From NCBI GenBank assembly GCA_020430445.1, contig JAGQJZ010000005.1, positions 1 to 60,015 of the forward strand: 60,015 nucleotides of DNA. Direction: 5' to 3'. The notes beneath the pieces were generated by a model that worked only from the letters and a program-made list of their open reading frames with translations, was not told where the DNA came from and searched no databases. Positions 26,517 through 35,940 of the stretch are shown here, piece by piece. This DNA comes from Nitrospina sp. Its GTDB lineage: Bacteria; Nitrospinota; Nitrospinia; Nitrospinales; Nitrospinaceae. The translations under genes and the position numbers were made by a program. Every line of letters starts with the position of its first letter. Within the stretch, counting starts at the first letter, position 1.

Positions 26517-27989
26517 ATGAGCCTTATCCGTGATATTGGGAAAAACTCCCTGATTTACACGGTGACCAACTTTTTGCAAAAAGGGGTTAGCTTTCTCCTT
26601 TTGCCGGTGTATACCCGGTACCTGACACCGCAGGATTACGGCATCATCTCGGTTGTGTTCGCCATCAACGGTTTTCTTTCGGTTTTTTTTACTCTGGCCC
26701 TCGAAGGGGCCGTCTCCCGCTTTTATTTCGATTACAAAGATGAGCCGGAAAAACTGCGTGAGTTTTGGGGTACGCTATTTGTTTTTATTTTTCTTTTGTC
26801 CTGCGGTTTGGGCTGTTTGATTTTGGGCTTTGGTGAAAGCCTGTTCAAGCCGGTTTTGAATCAAATTCCTTTTTGGCCCTATGCCGCGCTGGGTGTGGTC
26901 ACCATCATTTTTTTCCCCTTCTTCAATATTTTTTTGGCGGTGTTACAAATTCAACAGAGGGTCCGGGAGTTTTCTATGGTTTCGCTTTCCCAATTCGGGG
27001 TCAATCTGATCCTCACAATTGGGCTCGTTGTGTTTGCCGGCTGGGGTGCGCAGGGTCCGCTGGCCGCAGGGCTGATAACTGCGGTTCTGTTTTTTGGTGT
27101 TACCCTTGTTTTTCTTCGGGACCAATTTGCGATTTGTTTTAGGGCGCATTACCTGAAAGAAGCTTTGGTCTATTCTCTTCCGTTAATACCTCATTCACTT
27201 GGTGGACAATTGTCGAGCATTATTGACCGGGTGTTTGTAAACAATTTCATTGGAATGGCAGCAGCAGGTCTGTACAACATTGGCTTCATGTTTGGAAGTA
27301 TCCTGTCTTATCTCACCATGAACATTCAACGCGCTTATTTCCCCGTGGCTATGAATGCCTATAAAGAAAACTCTAAAGAACAGTTTGTCCAACTCAAGGA
27401 ACTGGGGTTTTTCCTGATGGTGGTGTATTCAATATTTGGGACGGCCCTTTCTCTTTTTTCAAAAGAACTGATCTGGACTATTGTCACACCCGAATTCTTG
27501 CCGGCTTATATGGTGGTTCCGTTTTTTGCGTTCACCTATGTGTCCTTTGGAGTTTATTATGTCCTCGTCACTATTCTATTTTTCAATAAAAGTTCGACCA
27601 AGTTTGTTTCTGTTGCTACTTTCTTGGCGGCATTAATAAATATTGCCCTCAACTGGACATTAATTCCTCACCTTGGGATGGTGGGGGCGGGATTGGCAAC
27701 CTTGATTTCCCAGGTTTTGATGACGGTTTTCGTCGGAATCATTGGGAGAGGGCTTGACCCCATCCGGTGGAACTATCTGGGACTTTTTTTCGTTCCATTT
27801 TTGAGTTTCGTCTATTCGATGATTTTGCTCAATATCAGTTTCGGTGTCTTCTGGGTGGAAACCTTGGTCAAACTGGGAGCGTTTTTAGTTTTTGTGTTTG
27901 TTCTCAATTATGCGATCTGGCGTGATGGTTTTTACGTTATCCGAAAGGGAGGTGGGTTGGTCCGAAATTTGCGCCGCAGGCCGGGGTGA
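26517..27989 (+). CDS. Wzx-type oligosaccharide flippase
   Basis: A 490-residue polytopic protein with about 12-14 hydrophobic segments and the N-terminal signature of the PST/MATE flippases (NSLIYTVTNFLQKGVSFLLL, PVYTRYLTPQDYGI). It should flip the undecaprenyl-diphosphate-linked repeat unit to the periplasm. Its presence together with Wzz- and ligase-like genes points to a Wzx/Wzy-type assembly route rather than an ABC-exporter route. Confidence 0.9.
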   Translation: MSLIRDIGKNSLIYTVTNFLQKGVSFLLLPVYTRYLTPQDYGIISVVFAINGFLSVFFTLALEGAVSRFYFDYKDEPEKLREFWGTLFVFIFLLSCGLGCLILGFGESLFKPVLNQIPFWPYAALGVVTIIFFPFFNIFLAVLQIQQRVREFSMVSLSQFGVNLILTIGLVVFAGWGAQGPLAAGLITAVLFFGVTLVFLRDQFAICFRAHYLKEALVYSLPLIPHSLGGQLSSIIDRVFVNNFIGMAAAGLYNIGFMFGSILSYLTMNIQRAYFPVAMNAYKENSKEQFVQLKELGFFLMVVYSIFGTALSLFSKELIWTIVTPEFLPAYMVVPFFAFTYVSFGVYYVLVTILFFNKSSTKFVSVATFLAALINIALNWTLIPHLGMVGAGLATLISQVLMTVFVGIIGRGLDPIRWNYLGLFFVPFLSFVYSMILLNISFGVFWVETLVKLGAFLVFVFVLNYAIWRDGFYVIRKGGGLVRNLRRRPG

Positions 27990-28073
27990 GTTTAGAAAAG
28001 AAGGGTGTTTTGGGTTGATTTGGGAAGCTGGAGTTGTTTTTATTGGAAGATTTTTTTTAAATGGCTTTAGGTA

Positions 28074-28079
28074 TATAAT
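28074..28079 (+). promoter_or_regulatory. Candidate -10 box (TATAAT)
   Basis: TATAAT inside GTATATAATT, in the 268-nt gap between the flippase and the next gene. The -35 position falls in a T-run with no clear match. It may give the GT-B-like and AsnB genes their own promoter. Confidence 0.3.
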
Positions 28080-28257
28080 TCCCTCTGGGGAGCCGAAGCA
28101 TTTCTAAAGTCCTGAGGGAACTCCATCTTGGTAAAAAACAACTTGAGCAATAAAAGGAGGCGGCATTTTGGGTAGGTCGCTGTTTTCTTCCCTGCTTCAA
28201 TCAATTACTCCCTCATAAAACCGAGCCGGCAGGGGCCGGGAACGGACCATTGTTTTT

Positions 28258-29784
28258 ATGTTGGACCGCTCTGAAATTCTGAATATCCTCAACGAGGTTG
28301 AAGATCGTTTCCCTGTCGACCAATGGATCGTCGGCGGTCTTCATGTCTGGCCACTTGTTCGTGTGGTATTGACCAATATTCTGTTGGATGCTTATCATGG
28401 CATTGGGATACAACAAGAAGCGCGCTACGAACGATTGACCGGCTTGGTCCGCAGAGTTGTCAGGACATATGGAGGATACCTCAAGGCTATTATTGAAGAT
28501 CGCCGGAAAAATGCTTCAACCTCTTTGCCCGTTAAGGTTGTGTTTCTGGGGGATGGGGCTTCTTTTGTCAAACAGGACGGGTTTTATTACGACCGGTTTT
28601 GCGAACCGTTGATCGACTTCTTGGAGTCCCGATCCATTGATAGTCTTTTCCTTACATATGGAAACTACTATTATCATCCTCGGCACAATCCATCAAAATG
28701 GATTCAACCCTATATGGATTGGATTCGTCTGAGAGCCAGGGGCACTCGCAAAGCGACCCCACAGGGGACAACCGATTTACCTCAATTTCAGGATTTTTTT
28801 AAATGGATTCAGCCGGAATTTCCATTTGTCACGCAGGATCGATTTCCGCTGGCTTGGTCCGTATTTTTGATTCAACAAACATGCGACTACTTTTTGAGTC
28901 TGTTCAGAAGGGTCCGGCCGGTTTTCGCCGTTACAGCCCAATATTATGGACTCGAAAATTTTGCATTTAACCTGGCCTGTAGGCGTTTCAATATTCCCAG
29001 TATGGAAATCCAGCATGGGTTGCAGGGAAGGGCAAACCCCTTTTATGTTGGCTGGCACCGCCACCCGCAGGAAGGATATGAGGTTTTCCCGGATTATTTC
29101 TGGGTATGGAGTGAATATGAGCGCCAATGCATCATGGATTGGACGTCCCGTTTTGTCAATTGTCCTAAACCGGTGATCGGGTACAATTATTACCTGGAAA
29201 TTTGGAAGGAGGGACAGCAGGAGATCACTCATATGTTTCGCTCCAAAATTGAAAAAGTAAAAAATTCTTTTTTTGGGAAAAAGCACATTTTGGTGACCCT
29301 GCAGGGTCCAAAGCAAATGGATTCTGGGCATCAGATGTTGCTCCGGTACGCTCTTGAAAAAACGTGGGACAGTCATGTGTGGTGGTTTCGTTTGCACCCC
29401 ACATTCATTGATAAAAAAAGATATTTTAAAAACTGTTTTTCTGGATTCGATAATACGGTTGATATTTCTGTTGCAACGGAACTCCCTTTGTACAGTTTGT
29501 TGCCTCACATGGACCTGCACATGACCTATAACTCCAGTTCAGTCTTGGAAGCCGAGCAATTTGGCGTAGCTTCGATTGTTTATAGCATTGATGGACGGGA
29601 TTCTTATCCGGAACAGATTGAATCGGGAATGGCTTTACATGTTTCAACTCCAGAGGCTTTGTTGGATGGGATTTGGGAGCAGGGTGCACGAAGAGTTCCG
29701 GTTTCGGAATTAAAGTTGAAAAGTGAGGAGAGGTTGAACGCCAGTCGAAAGGTTTTGTTGGATTTGATCGAAAAAGGTTTCTGA
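28258..29784 (+). CDS. Putative GT-B-like glycosyltransferase of unknown family
   Basis: A 508-residue soluble protein. The C-terminal half has the features of a GT-B or capsule-synthesis type glycosyltransferase: NIPSMEIQHGLQGRANPFY (near 244), ILVTLQGPKQMD (near 342), VWWFRLHPTF (near 375) and MTYNSSSVLEAEQFGV (near 422), the last resembling the nucleotide-ribose site where Ser/Glu bind the donor. The N-terminal half is unassigned. I could not match it to a numbered GT family. Located between the flippase and the amidotransferase genes, it probably builds the repeat unit. Confidence 0.65.
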   Translation: MLDRSEILNILNEVEDRFPVDQWIVGGLHVWPLVRVVLTNILLDAYHGIGIQQEARYERLTGLVRRVVRTYGGYLKAIIEDRRKNASTSLPVKVVFLGDGASFVKQDGFYYDRFCEPLIDFLESRSIDSLFLTYGNYYYHPRHNPSKWIQPYMDWIRLRARGTRKATPQGTTDLPQFQDFFKWIQPEFPFVTQDRFPLAWSVFLIQQTCDYFLSLFRRVRPVFAVTAQYYGLENFAFNLACRRFNIPSMEIQHGLQGRANPFYVGWHRHPQEGYEVFPDYFWVWSEYERQCIMDWTSRFVNCPKPVIGYNYYLEIWKEGQQEITHMFRSKIEKVKNSFFGKKHILVTLQGPKQMDSGHQMLLRYALEKTWDSHVWWFRLHPTFIDKKRYFKNCFSGFDNTVDISVATELPLYSLLPHMDLHMTYNSSSVLEAEQFGVASIVYSIDGRDSYPEQIESGMALHVSTPEALLDGIWEQGARRVPVSELKLKSEERLNASRKVLLDLIEKGF

Positions 29785-29806
29785 ATAGAATCTTTGACAA
29801 TTTGCC

Positions 29807-31804
29807 ATGTGTGGAATTTCAGCGATATTGAGCCTGAGTGGGAATGATATCTCCCCGATGATCGGAGCGATGACGGAAGTGATCCGTCACCGCGGTCCTG
29901 ATGATGAAGGATTTGCTTTGGTCGACAGTGTAGGCCAGGTGTGTCATCTTTATGGGCCGGATACGCCAGATGCTGTACGGCATCACAATGCGGTTTTTAC
30001 TCCCACTCGGTCGTTTAGTGAACGTATTCCGGCCCAATATATTGTTGCTTTGGGACACCGCCGCCTGTCGATACTCGATCTCTCGCCCGCCGGACATCAG
30101 CCGATGAGTACGGAAGATGGGAGGTATCTCATCGTTTATAACGGCGAAATCTATAATTACATGGAGTTGAGAAAAGAACTCACCTCCCTCGGCCATCATT
30201 TTTTATCACAGACAGATACGGAAGTGTGTCTTGCTGCATTTCGGCAATGGGGAGCGGACTGCCTGGACCGTTTCAACGGCATGTTCGCCTTCTTGATTTA
30301 TGATGTGAAGGAAAAATGCCTGTTTGCCGCACGTGACCGGTTTGGCATTAAGCCGCTTTACTACTGGTTTTCTCCAAACGGGTTCCTAGCTTTTGCCTCG
30401 GAGATCAAGCAGTTTATAAAACTCGATGGCTGGGCAGCCAGGTTGAATCACCAGATGGCCTATGATTTTTTGAACTGGGGTTTGGCAGATCATACGGCAG
30501 ATACCCTGTTTCGTGGTGTGCGTCAATTCCCTGGCGGTGAATTTGTTCACTGCAAGGTTGAGGACATCGGTGGTGAACTTCCCGTCAAAAAATGGTATCG
30601 ATTGAGGCCGGAAATGGTTGGGTTGGACTTTAACCGAGCTGCGGAACGTTTTCTGGAGTTGTTTCAGGATTCCGTACGCCTCCGCCTGAGGGCTGATGTC
30701 GATGTTGGAACAGGGTTGTCTGGAGGACTCGATTCATCTTCCATCGTGTGCACGATTAACCATCTATTGAAACAGCAGGGAGCGGAATGCTTGCAAAACA
30801 CCTTTTCGGCGGCATCAGATTATAAAAAATATGATGAGCGGCCATTTCTGGAGGAAGTTGTCCGTCACACGCGTGCCCGCTCACACATCGTCGTCCCCAC
30901 ACTTGAAAATCTCCAAAATACCTTGGATAGACTGACCTGGCACCAGGATGAGCCTTTTTCATCTCTCAGCATTTATGCGGAGTGGAACGTATTCCAATTA
31001 GTGAGCACAACAGCGACTAAGGTTACCTTGGACGGGCATGGTGCCGATGAACTGCTGGCAGGTTATCACGCTTTTTTTGGATATTACTATGGTAACCTTT
31101 TGATGCGTTTACAGTTCTCTAGGCTGATCCGGGAGATCCGGGCGGCCCAGCGTTTGCATGGTTATACGCCCAAGGCTGTCGTGAAGGAGATTGTGAAGCA
31201 TTTTCTGCCCTCGTTCCTAGCAGGGATTGTCCGGTCACTCCCTGGCACTATTGATGTTGATCCAGCCTGGATTCGGCTTGACCGGAGTGTAGAGAAACGC
31301 GATCCATATAATATACGAAACGGGCGTCGTCTTGGTATTCGCAATTTTTCTATTTCCCAGTTGCTGCATACCAGCTTGCCGGTGCAGCTTCACTGGGCCG
31401 ACCGGGATTCGATGGCTTTTTCAATTGAGTCGCGTGTGCCGTTTTTGGATTACCGGCTGGTGGAGTTCGTTCTTGGCTGTCCGGAGGAATTCAAGATTCA
31501 GGATGCTTTGACCAAACGTATTCTGCGAAAGGCCCTGAAACCGTTTCTGCCAGAAAAAATATATAACAGGACGGACAAAATGGGATTTGTGACGCCGGAG
31601 GAAACTTGGATCCGTAAACACGCACCGGATAGTTTCCGCCAGGCTTTGCAGGAGGCGGTTGACAATTCTCTGGGTGTCTTGGCTGCTGGGGCTTTAAGTA
31701 AGGGGGAGGCAATTATAGCCGGGAGAGAACCCTTCCGAAATTCACTTTGGAGGATGATAAGTTTTGGTCGCTGGATGCGTTTGTTTTCAGTCGAGCCGAA
31801 CTAG
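29807..31804 (+). CDS. Asparagine synthase-type glutamine amidotransferase (AsnB family)
   Basis: 665 residues. Met-Cys2-Gly-Ile gives the N-terminal nucleophile for glutamine hydrolysis after Met removal; RHRGPDDEGF and YNGEIYNYMELR complete the class II glutaminase domain. About 35 extra residues sit between these two motifs. The synthetase domain has the PP-loop SGGLDSSS (near 305) and the later DGHGADELLAGYH. In glycan loci, AsnB-like enzymes often amidate a sugar carboxylate or transfer an amine rather than make free asparagine. It lies directly before the N-acetyl sugar amidotransferase. Confidence 0.88.
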   Translation: MCGISAILSLSGNDISPMIGAMTEVIRHRGPDDEGFALVDSVGQVCHLYGPDTPDAVRHHNAVFTPTRSFSERIPAQYIVALGHRRLSILDLSPAGHQPMSTEDGRYLIVYNGEIYNYMELRKELTSLGHHFLSQTDTEVCLAAFRQWGADCLDRFNGMFAFLIYDVKEKCLFAARDRFGIKPLYYWFSPNGFLAFASEIKQFIKLDGWAARLNHQMAYDFLNWGLADHTADTLFRGVRQFPGGEFVHCKVEDIGGELPVKKWYRLRPEMVGLDFNRAAERFLELFQDSVRLRLRADVDVGTGLSGGLDSSSIVCTINHLLKQQGAECLQNTFSAASDYKKYDERPFLEEVVRHTRARSHIVVPTLENLQNTLDRLTWHQDEPFSSLSIYAEWNVFQLVSTTATKVTLDGHGADELLAGYHAFFGYYYGNLLMRLQFSRLIREIRAAQRLHGYTPKAVVKEIVKHFLPSFLAGIVRSLPGTIDVDPAWIRLDRSVEKRDPYNIRNGRRLGIRNFSISQLLHTSLPVQLHWADRDSMAFSIESRVPFLDYRLVEFVLGCPEEFKIQDALTKRILRKALKPFLPEKIYNRTDKMGFVTPEETWIRKHAPDSFRQALQEAVDNSLGVLAAGALSKGEAIIAGREPFRNSLWRMISFGRWMRLFSVEPN

Positions 31805-31878
31805 GAAAACATGGTAAGCTAAAGCACTTTTTGCGATTTGGCCTGTTTATCAGTCTGTTTTTCTGGAGGGTTTCAGGC

Positions 31879-33024
31879 ATGACCACGGTTACAGAAACTG
31901 TTTATCATATCTGCACCCGGTGTATTCTCGACACGTCTGATCGGGATATCGAATTCGATGACAACGGTGTGTGCAATCATTGCCGGGAGTTCGACACGAT
32001 TGTGCAGAACCGGGGGCCGGGGAGTGAGCAGTCCCAAAAAAGCCTGGAAACCCTGTGTGAGCGAATCCGGGCCGAAGGAGAAGGCAAACCCTACGACTGC
32101 CTCGTGGGTTTGAGCGGCGGGGTCGACAGCTCCTATGTTGCGTACCTGGCAAAGCAGTACCGGTTGCGCCCGCTGGCGGTGCACTTCGACAACGGATGGA
32201 ATTCAGAACTGGCGGTCAAGAACATCCACCGCATTGTGTCGACCCTGGAATTCGATTTGCAGACCTACGTCATCGACTGGGAGGAATTCCGCGACCTTCA
32301 GCGTTCCTTTATCAAGGCCGGTGTGATCGACATTGAGATGCTGACCGATCATGCCATATTCGCTTCTTTGTTTCGCATCTCGCGCGAAAATGACATCAAA
32401 TACATACTGAGCGGGGTCAACGTTGCCACCGAGTCCGGCATGCCGCGCTCCTGGACCTGGTTCAAACAGGATTTCAGGAACATCAAGGCGATTCACGATC
32501 GCTTTGGTGACGTCAGGCTGAAAACGTTTCCCCGGGTGGGAACCTTGAAGTGGCTTTACCTGACTTTCATCAGCCGGGATTTCTATTTCGTGGACATACT
32601 CAACTACGTGAATTACGAAAAAGAAAAGGCCATGACTGTTCTGGAGGATAAGCTGGGGTGGCAGTATTACGGCGGCAAGCATTATGAGTCGTTGTTCACC
32701 CAGTTTTACCAGGCTTATATCCTGCCTGAAAAATTCAAAGTGGACAAACGGAGGGTGCACTTGTCGAGCCTGATCCGAAACGGTGAAATCACGCGAGATG
32801 AGGCCTTGCAGGAAATGGAGAAGCCGCTTTACGATCCCAAGCTTCTTAAGGCCCACAAGGAGTACGTCCTCAAGAAACTTGGATTCAGTGAAGAAGAGTT
32901 CGGCCGCATCATGCGGGAACCGCCCCGGGATCACGATTTTTATCCTACCAGTCAATCCATTATCGACGTGCTCAAAAAAATAAAAAAAATGATTTCCCCC
33001 GGAAGCAGGAAGCCATCAAATTGA
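31879..33024 (+). CDS. N-acetyl sugar amidotransferase (WbpG/PseA/LegA-like)
   Basis: 381 residues. The N-terminal CTRCILDTSDRDIEFD and GVCNHC pairs look like a zinc ribbon. The ATP PP-loop GLSGGVDSSYVAYL (near 76) and VHFDNGWNSELAV follow. WbpG and PseA relatives use ATP and ammonia to turn an N-acetyl group into an acetamidino group, with ammonia supplied by HisH/HisF-type partners in Pseudomonas O-antigen clusters. No such partners are present; an AsnB homologue sits immediately upstream instead. ATG 31879 has GGAGGG 8 nt before it, clearly better than an upstream start inside the AsnB gene. Confidence 0.85.
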   Translation: MTTVTETVYHICTRCILDTSDRDIEFDDNGVCNHCREFDTIVQNRGPGSEQSQKSLETLCERIRAEGEGKPYDCLVGLSGGVDSSYVAYLAKQYRLRPLAVHFDNGWNSELAVKNIHRIVSTLEFDLQTYVIDWEEFRDLQRSFIKAGVIDIEMLTDHAIFASLFRISRENDIKYILSGVNVATESGMPRSWTWFKQDFRNIKAIHDRFGDVRLKTFPRVGTLKWLYLTFISRDFYFVDILNYVNYEKEKAMTVLEDKLGWQYYGGKHYESLFTQFYQAYILPEKFKVDKRRVHLSSLIRNGEITRDEALQEMEKPLYDPKLLKAHKEYVLKKLGFSEEEFGRIMREPPRDHDFYPTSQSIIDVLKKIKKMISPGSRKPSN

Positions 33025-33093
33025 AGACGAGTTCACGAAGGCTCTTGCCTGGTGATTATTATTTGAGATTTGATTTCCCCGGTTGACCGTTTT

Positions 33094-34212
33094 ATGCAAA
33101 AGGACAGTTCTACGGCCCGTCTCGCCTATTTCAATCTTACCTTTTCCAACGCCGACCAATCCGCTCACAGTATTCTTCGTAAAATAGACCAGCACGCCAA
33201 AGTCGCCCGGGAGCAGAAGCTGCCTTTTGATTTTTATTGGCTGCCGAGAAGCGCTCCGCCGGAAAATGTCCATTACTCTCATTTGAAGGTATTGCCGGTT
33301 GGAGGTGGCAACCGTTTTTCCACACGCTTCCAGCAATGTCTGAAAATGAATGAGATCATGAAGGATTATCACCGGGGTATTTTACGGAACCCGCTGTTCG
33401 ACCCTGTTGGTTTTCTGTGTTTGAAGCAGGCGGGCAAAATGATTCTGGAGCATCATACGAAGGAGCCTGAAGAGCTGGCGGTGATCGCTGGCAAGCTCCG
33501 TTACTGGATGGAAAAGGCCTTTGGGGGATGCTGGATCAGGAAATTCAGAGCCATCATAGCGGTCACCCCCGAGATCCTGGAATATGAAATTAAGCGTTCG
33601 GGGTTTTCTGGTCCGGGGGATTATTCTCCCAACTCCATTGATATGGATTCTTTCGCCGGTTGCGTCCGGCAGGTGACCGGAGATTCCCAAAAGCCGTTTC
33701 AGATCATCATGGTGTCGACGTATTTCACTCCGTGGCAGGGATTGCAGGAAATCCTCGACCAGATTGAATCAACGTCCGATCTCCCTCCCTTCAAGCTTCA
33801 CGTGGTAGGAAAGCTCACTCCAGAACTGGAAGCCCAATGTGGGAAGGTTCCACAAGTCGTCCTGCATGGAACCCTGTCTCCGGACCAAATTCAGGAGCTG
33901 TACCCGGAAATGGATCTGGGGGTGGGGAGCCTGACCCTCGCAAAGAAAGGTCTGGCCCAGGCGACGCCGTTGAAGGTGAGGGAATATCTGGCGTGCGGTT
34001 TGCCGATCGTGCTGGGGTATGACGATCCGGGGCTTCCCGCGGACTTCCCTTTTGCACTGAATGTTTCGGATAAAATCGAATTTCTAAAATTTCTTGAATT
34101 TGCCGGGAAGCATCGGCAGGTGCCCGCACAAAAGATACGCGAGGCAGCGCGGCCTTATATCGATTCAAAAATCATTACGCAAAATTTTTTCGACTTTTGC
34201 ATCAACACATGA
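33094..34212 (+). CDS. GT-B glycosyltransferase (family 4-like)
   Basis: About 372 residues. The C-terminal Rossmann half shows QIIMVSTYFTPWQGLQEILDQ, LHVVGKL, VVLHGTLSPDQIQELYPEMDLGVGSL and ATPLKVREYLACGLPIVLGY, the donor-binding layout of GT4 enzymes (K-x-x-E-Y-x-A-x-G-x-P). No membrane segment is evident. It should add one sugar to the lipid-linked unit. ATG 33094 is used; a TTG at 33070 is in frame. It is less AT-rich than its right-hand neighbours. Confidence 0.8.
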   Translation: MQKDSSTARLAYFNLTFSNADQSAHSILRKIDQHAKVAREQKLPFDFYWLPRSAPPENVHYSHLKVLPVGGGNRFSTRFQQCLKMNEIMKDYHRGILRNPLFDPVGFLCLKQAGKMILEHHTKEPEELAVIAGKLRYWMEKAFGGCWIRKFRAIIAVTPEILEYEIKRSGFSGPGDYSPNSIDMDSFAGCVRQVTGDSQKPFQIIMVSTYFTPWQGLQEILDQIESTSDLPPFKLHVVGKLTPELEAQCGKVPQVVLHGTLSPDQIQELYPEMDLGVGSLTLAKKGLAQATPLKVREYLACGLPIVLGYDDPGLPADFPFALNVSDKIEFLKFLEFAGKHRQVPAQKIREAARPYIDSKIITQNFFDFCINT

Positions 34213-34295
34213 GCGTTGGCGTGTCTGGGCTCGCCCATGTGGGGACCAGCTCCATGGGGTTGAAACCACCGGCCCACGCCTGGAGATTATTTGAT

Positions 34296-35564
34296 TCAAG
34301 AAGTGCCCTTGTCCAGTGTTAGAGGAGGTGCCGATGGGTGGGCGTATTTCCTGCCTGTATCGATCAAGTTTGCCAGTAGTGGAGCGGCGAGAATCACCAG
34401 CAACCAGTGTCCCACAAGGTGGTGCCGGATGGCGGTACCGAAGTTGGTGGTGCCCAGCGCCCACAATAATGAATTTAAAATGTAGATACTGAACAAAAGA
34501 AGTAAATATTTTTTGTTCGGACCTTTTTCCTGGAACAATGAAATCAGGGCGAGGGCCAGCAGCAATCCCCTCCAGGCCGTTTCCAGGAATCCGTATAAAT
34601 CAAGAGAACGTTTTATGTCCCAGGGGGCAGGGTAATAGAAGTAGTGGATCACCGCCCGGGCCAGACTGGTGATCAGGTTGCTGCTTGAATTCGGGTCAAT
34701 ATTCTGAACGGTGTAGGTGGCCACCCCTGATTTTTTTATCGATGCATTCCGGAACTTGGTTATTATCGTTATGGGGTCTTTTGTGAATATATAGGAAATA
34801 CCTCCCAACTGTTTTAATAGAGTGGGTGAAAACTGAGCGGCCAGAACAACGCCCATGAATAAGGTCAATAGCCCGGGCAGCAAGGTCTTTAATATAAAAG
34901 GTTTTTCTTTTATTCCGAAGAAAACAGCAAAAGCAATAAACAGAATGAAAACCAAAAGAGCAATGATGCCCAGTGCGAAATGAAACAGGCTCATAAAAAT
35001 TGCGGAAACTCCGCAAAAAAAGAGATGTTTTAAATTGAACTCCCTGCAAAACCGTAACCCCCAGTAAACAGTCACCATGAAAAACAGAACCTGAAAAGAT
35101 TCCCGGAGCATGACCGATTTGATGATTATGCCGCTGGGATGTAGGCCGTAAATCAATATGACCGGTGCGGCATATTTTTGAAGATCCAGGATTTTCAGGA
35201 TTTTCAGGATGACGTAGCAGGACAAGATAAAAGCTAGGACCGACAGTTCGCTTCCAAGGAAACGGGAGGTGCCGAATACTTTGAAGATATTTCCAATGAT
35301 CTGGGAATACAGTATCTCTTTTTGGTTGAAATAAAAGCCGTCCGATTGGGCGACCTTGCTCGCCAGGATGAAAAATTTTTCCGAGTCGCCGCCATCGGCC
35401 CCTTTGATTCGGAACATGAACTCATTGATGATAGTGGTAGTTTGGATTGCGAGGAGGGCAAGCCAGGTGGAAAAAAAAGTGCCAGGAGTGAGCCGGAATG
35501 GCCTGGCAATAAATAAAATTAGGAATGTGAAGCTAAAAATAATACTACCAAAGAGATCGGCCAC
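34296..35564 (-). CDS. Polytopic membrane protein (candidate polymerase or GT-C)
   Basis: About 422 residues with ten or more hydrophobic segments and one larger loop (YIFTKDPITIITKFRNASIKK... near 270-320). A conserved-looking MLRESFQ and HFALGII occur in the middle. Shape and locus fit a Wzy-type polymerase or GT-C enzyme, but no family signature was recognised. It runs against the direction of the island, convergent with the GT4 gene. GTG 35564 has AGGAAATG upstream and is preferred; TTG at 35621 would add 19 residues without a ribosome site. Confidence 0.65.
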   Translation of the reverse strand: MADLFGSIIFSFTFLILFIARPFRLTPGTFFSTWLALLAIQTTTIINEFMFRIKGADGGDSEKFFILASKVAQSDGFYFNQKEILYSQIIGNIFKVFGTSRFLGSELSVLAFILSCYVILKILKILDLQKYAAPVILIYGLHPSGIIIKSVMLRESFQVLFFMVTVYWGLRFCREFNLKHLFFCGVSAIFMSLFHFALGIIALLVFILFIAFAVFFGIKEKPFILKTLLPGLLTLFMGVVLAAQFSPTLLKQLGGISYIFTKDPITIITKFRNASIKKSGVATYTVQNIDPNSSSNLITSLARAVIHYFYYPAPWDIKRSLDLYGFLETAWRGLLLALALISLFQEKGPNKKYLLLLFSIYILNSLLWALGTTNFGTAIRHHLVGHWLLVILAAPLLANLIDTGRKYAHPSAPPLTLDKGTS

Positions 35565-35940
35565 GACATTTCCTGAAAAATATTTCTTATAAAGTTTGGT
35601 GGAAAACTCAATTTTTGTCAATTAGATAGGATATTTTGACACTTTTTATTACACTCTTTTGAGGAATTTCATACTCTATTTGGGAAATGTGAGATTGTAT
35701 GAAGGCAATGTCATGATGTGCATGTGCGGATTTTGAGGCTGAGTTAGGTGAATATTGTGATGCCTGTGGTCTGGATATTTGGGGTGAAATTTTTTTTGTG
35801 TTGCTGCTTTTAAAGAGTTCATGATGGAGGCTTGTCATGTCTGATATCGAAAATCTTCAGCTTTGATGATGGTAAAGGAAATTGGAATCATATTGGCGAT
35901 ATTAAAGAAACTTTTGATTGGAAAGGTAAGGGGTGAAAAA
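35565..35940. other. AT-rich divergent intergenic region
   Basis: About 375 bases between the leftward polytopic protein and the rightward transglutaminase-like gene, very poor in GC. It must hold promoters for both directions, but I see no clear -35/-10 pair. Two or three ATG/TTG codons at 35863-35869 could extend the next gene but lack a ribosome site. Confidence 0.4.

Noticed and set aside
26215..26520. Open frame of 101 codons between the methyltransferase and flippase genes
   Set aside because: It begins inside the methyltransferase gene in another frame, has no ribosome site and shows no family pattern.
31747..31878. Upstream extension of the N-acetyl sugar amidotransferase overlapping asnB
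   Set aside because: The family N-terminus and a strong GGAGGG both point to ATG 31879; the extension only reads through the end of the AsnB gene in another frame.
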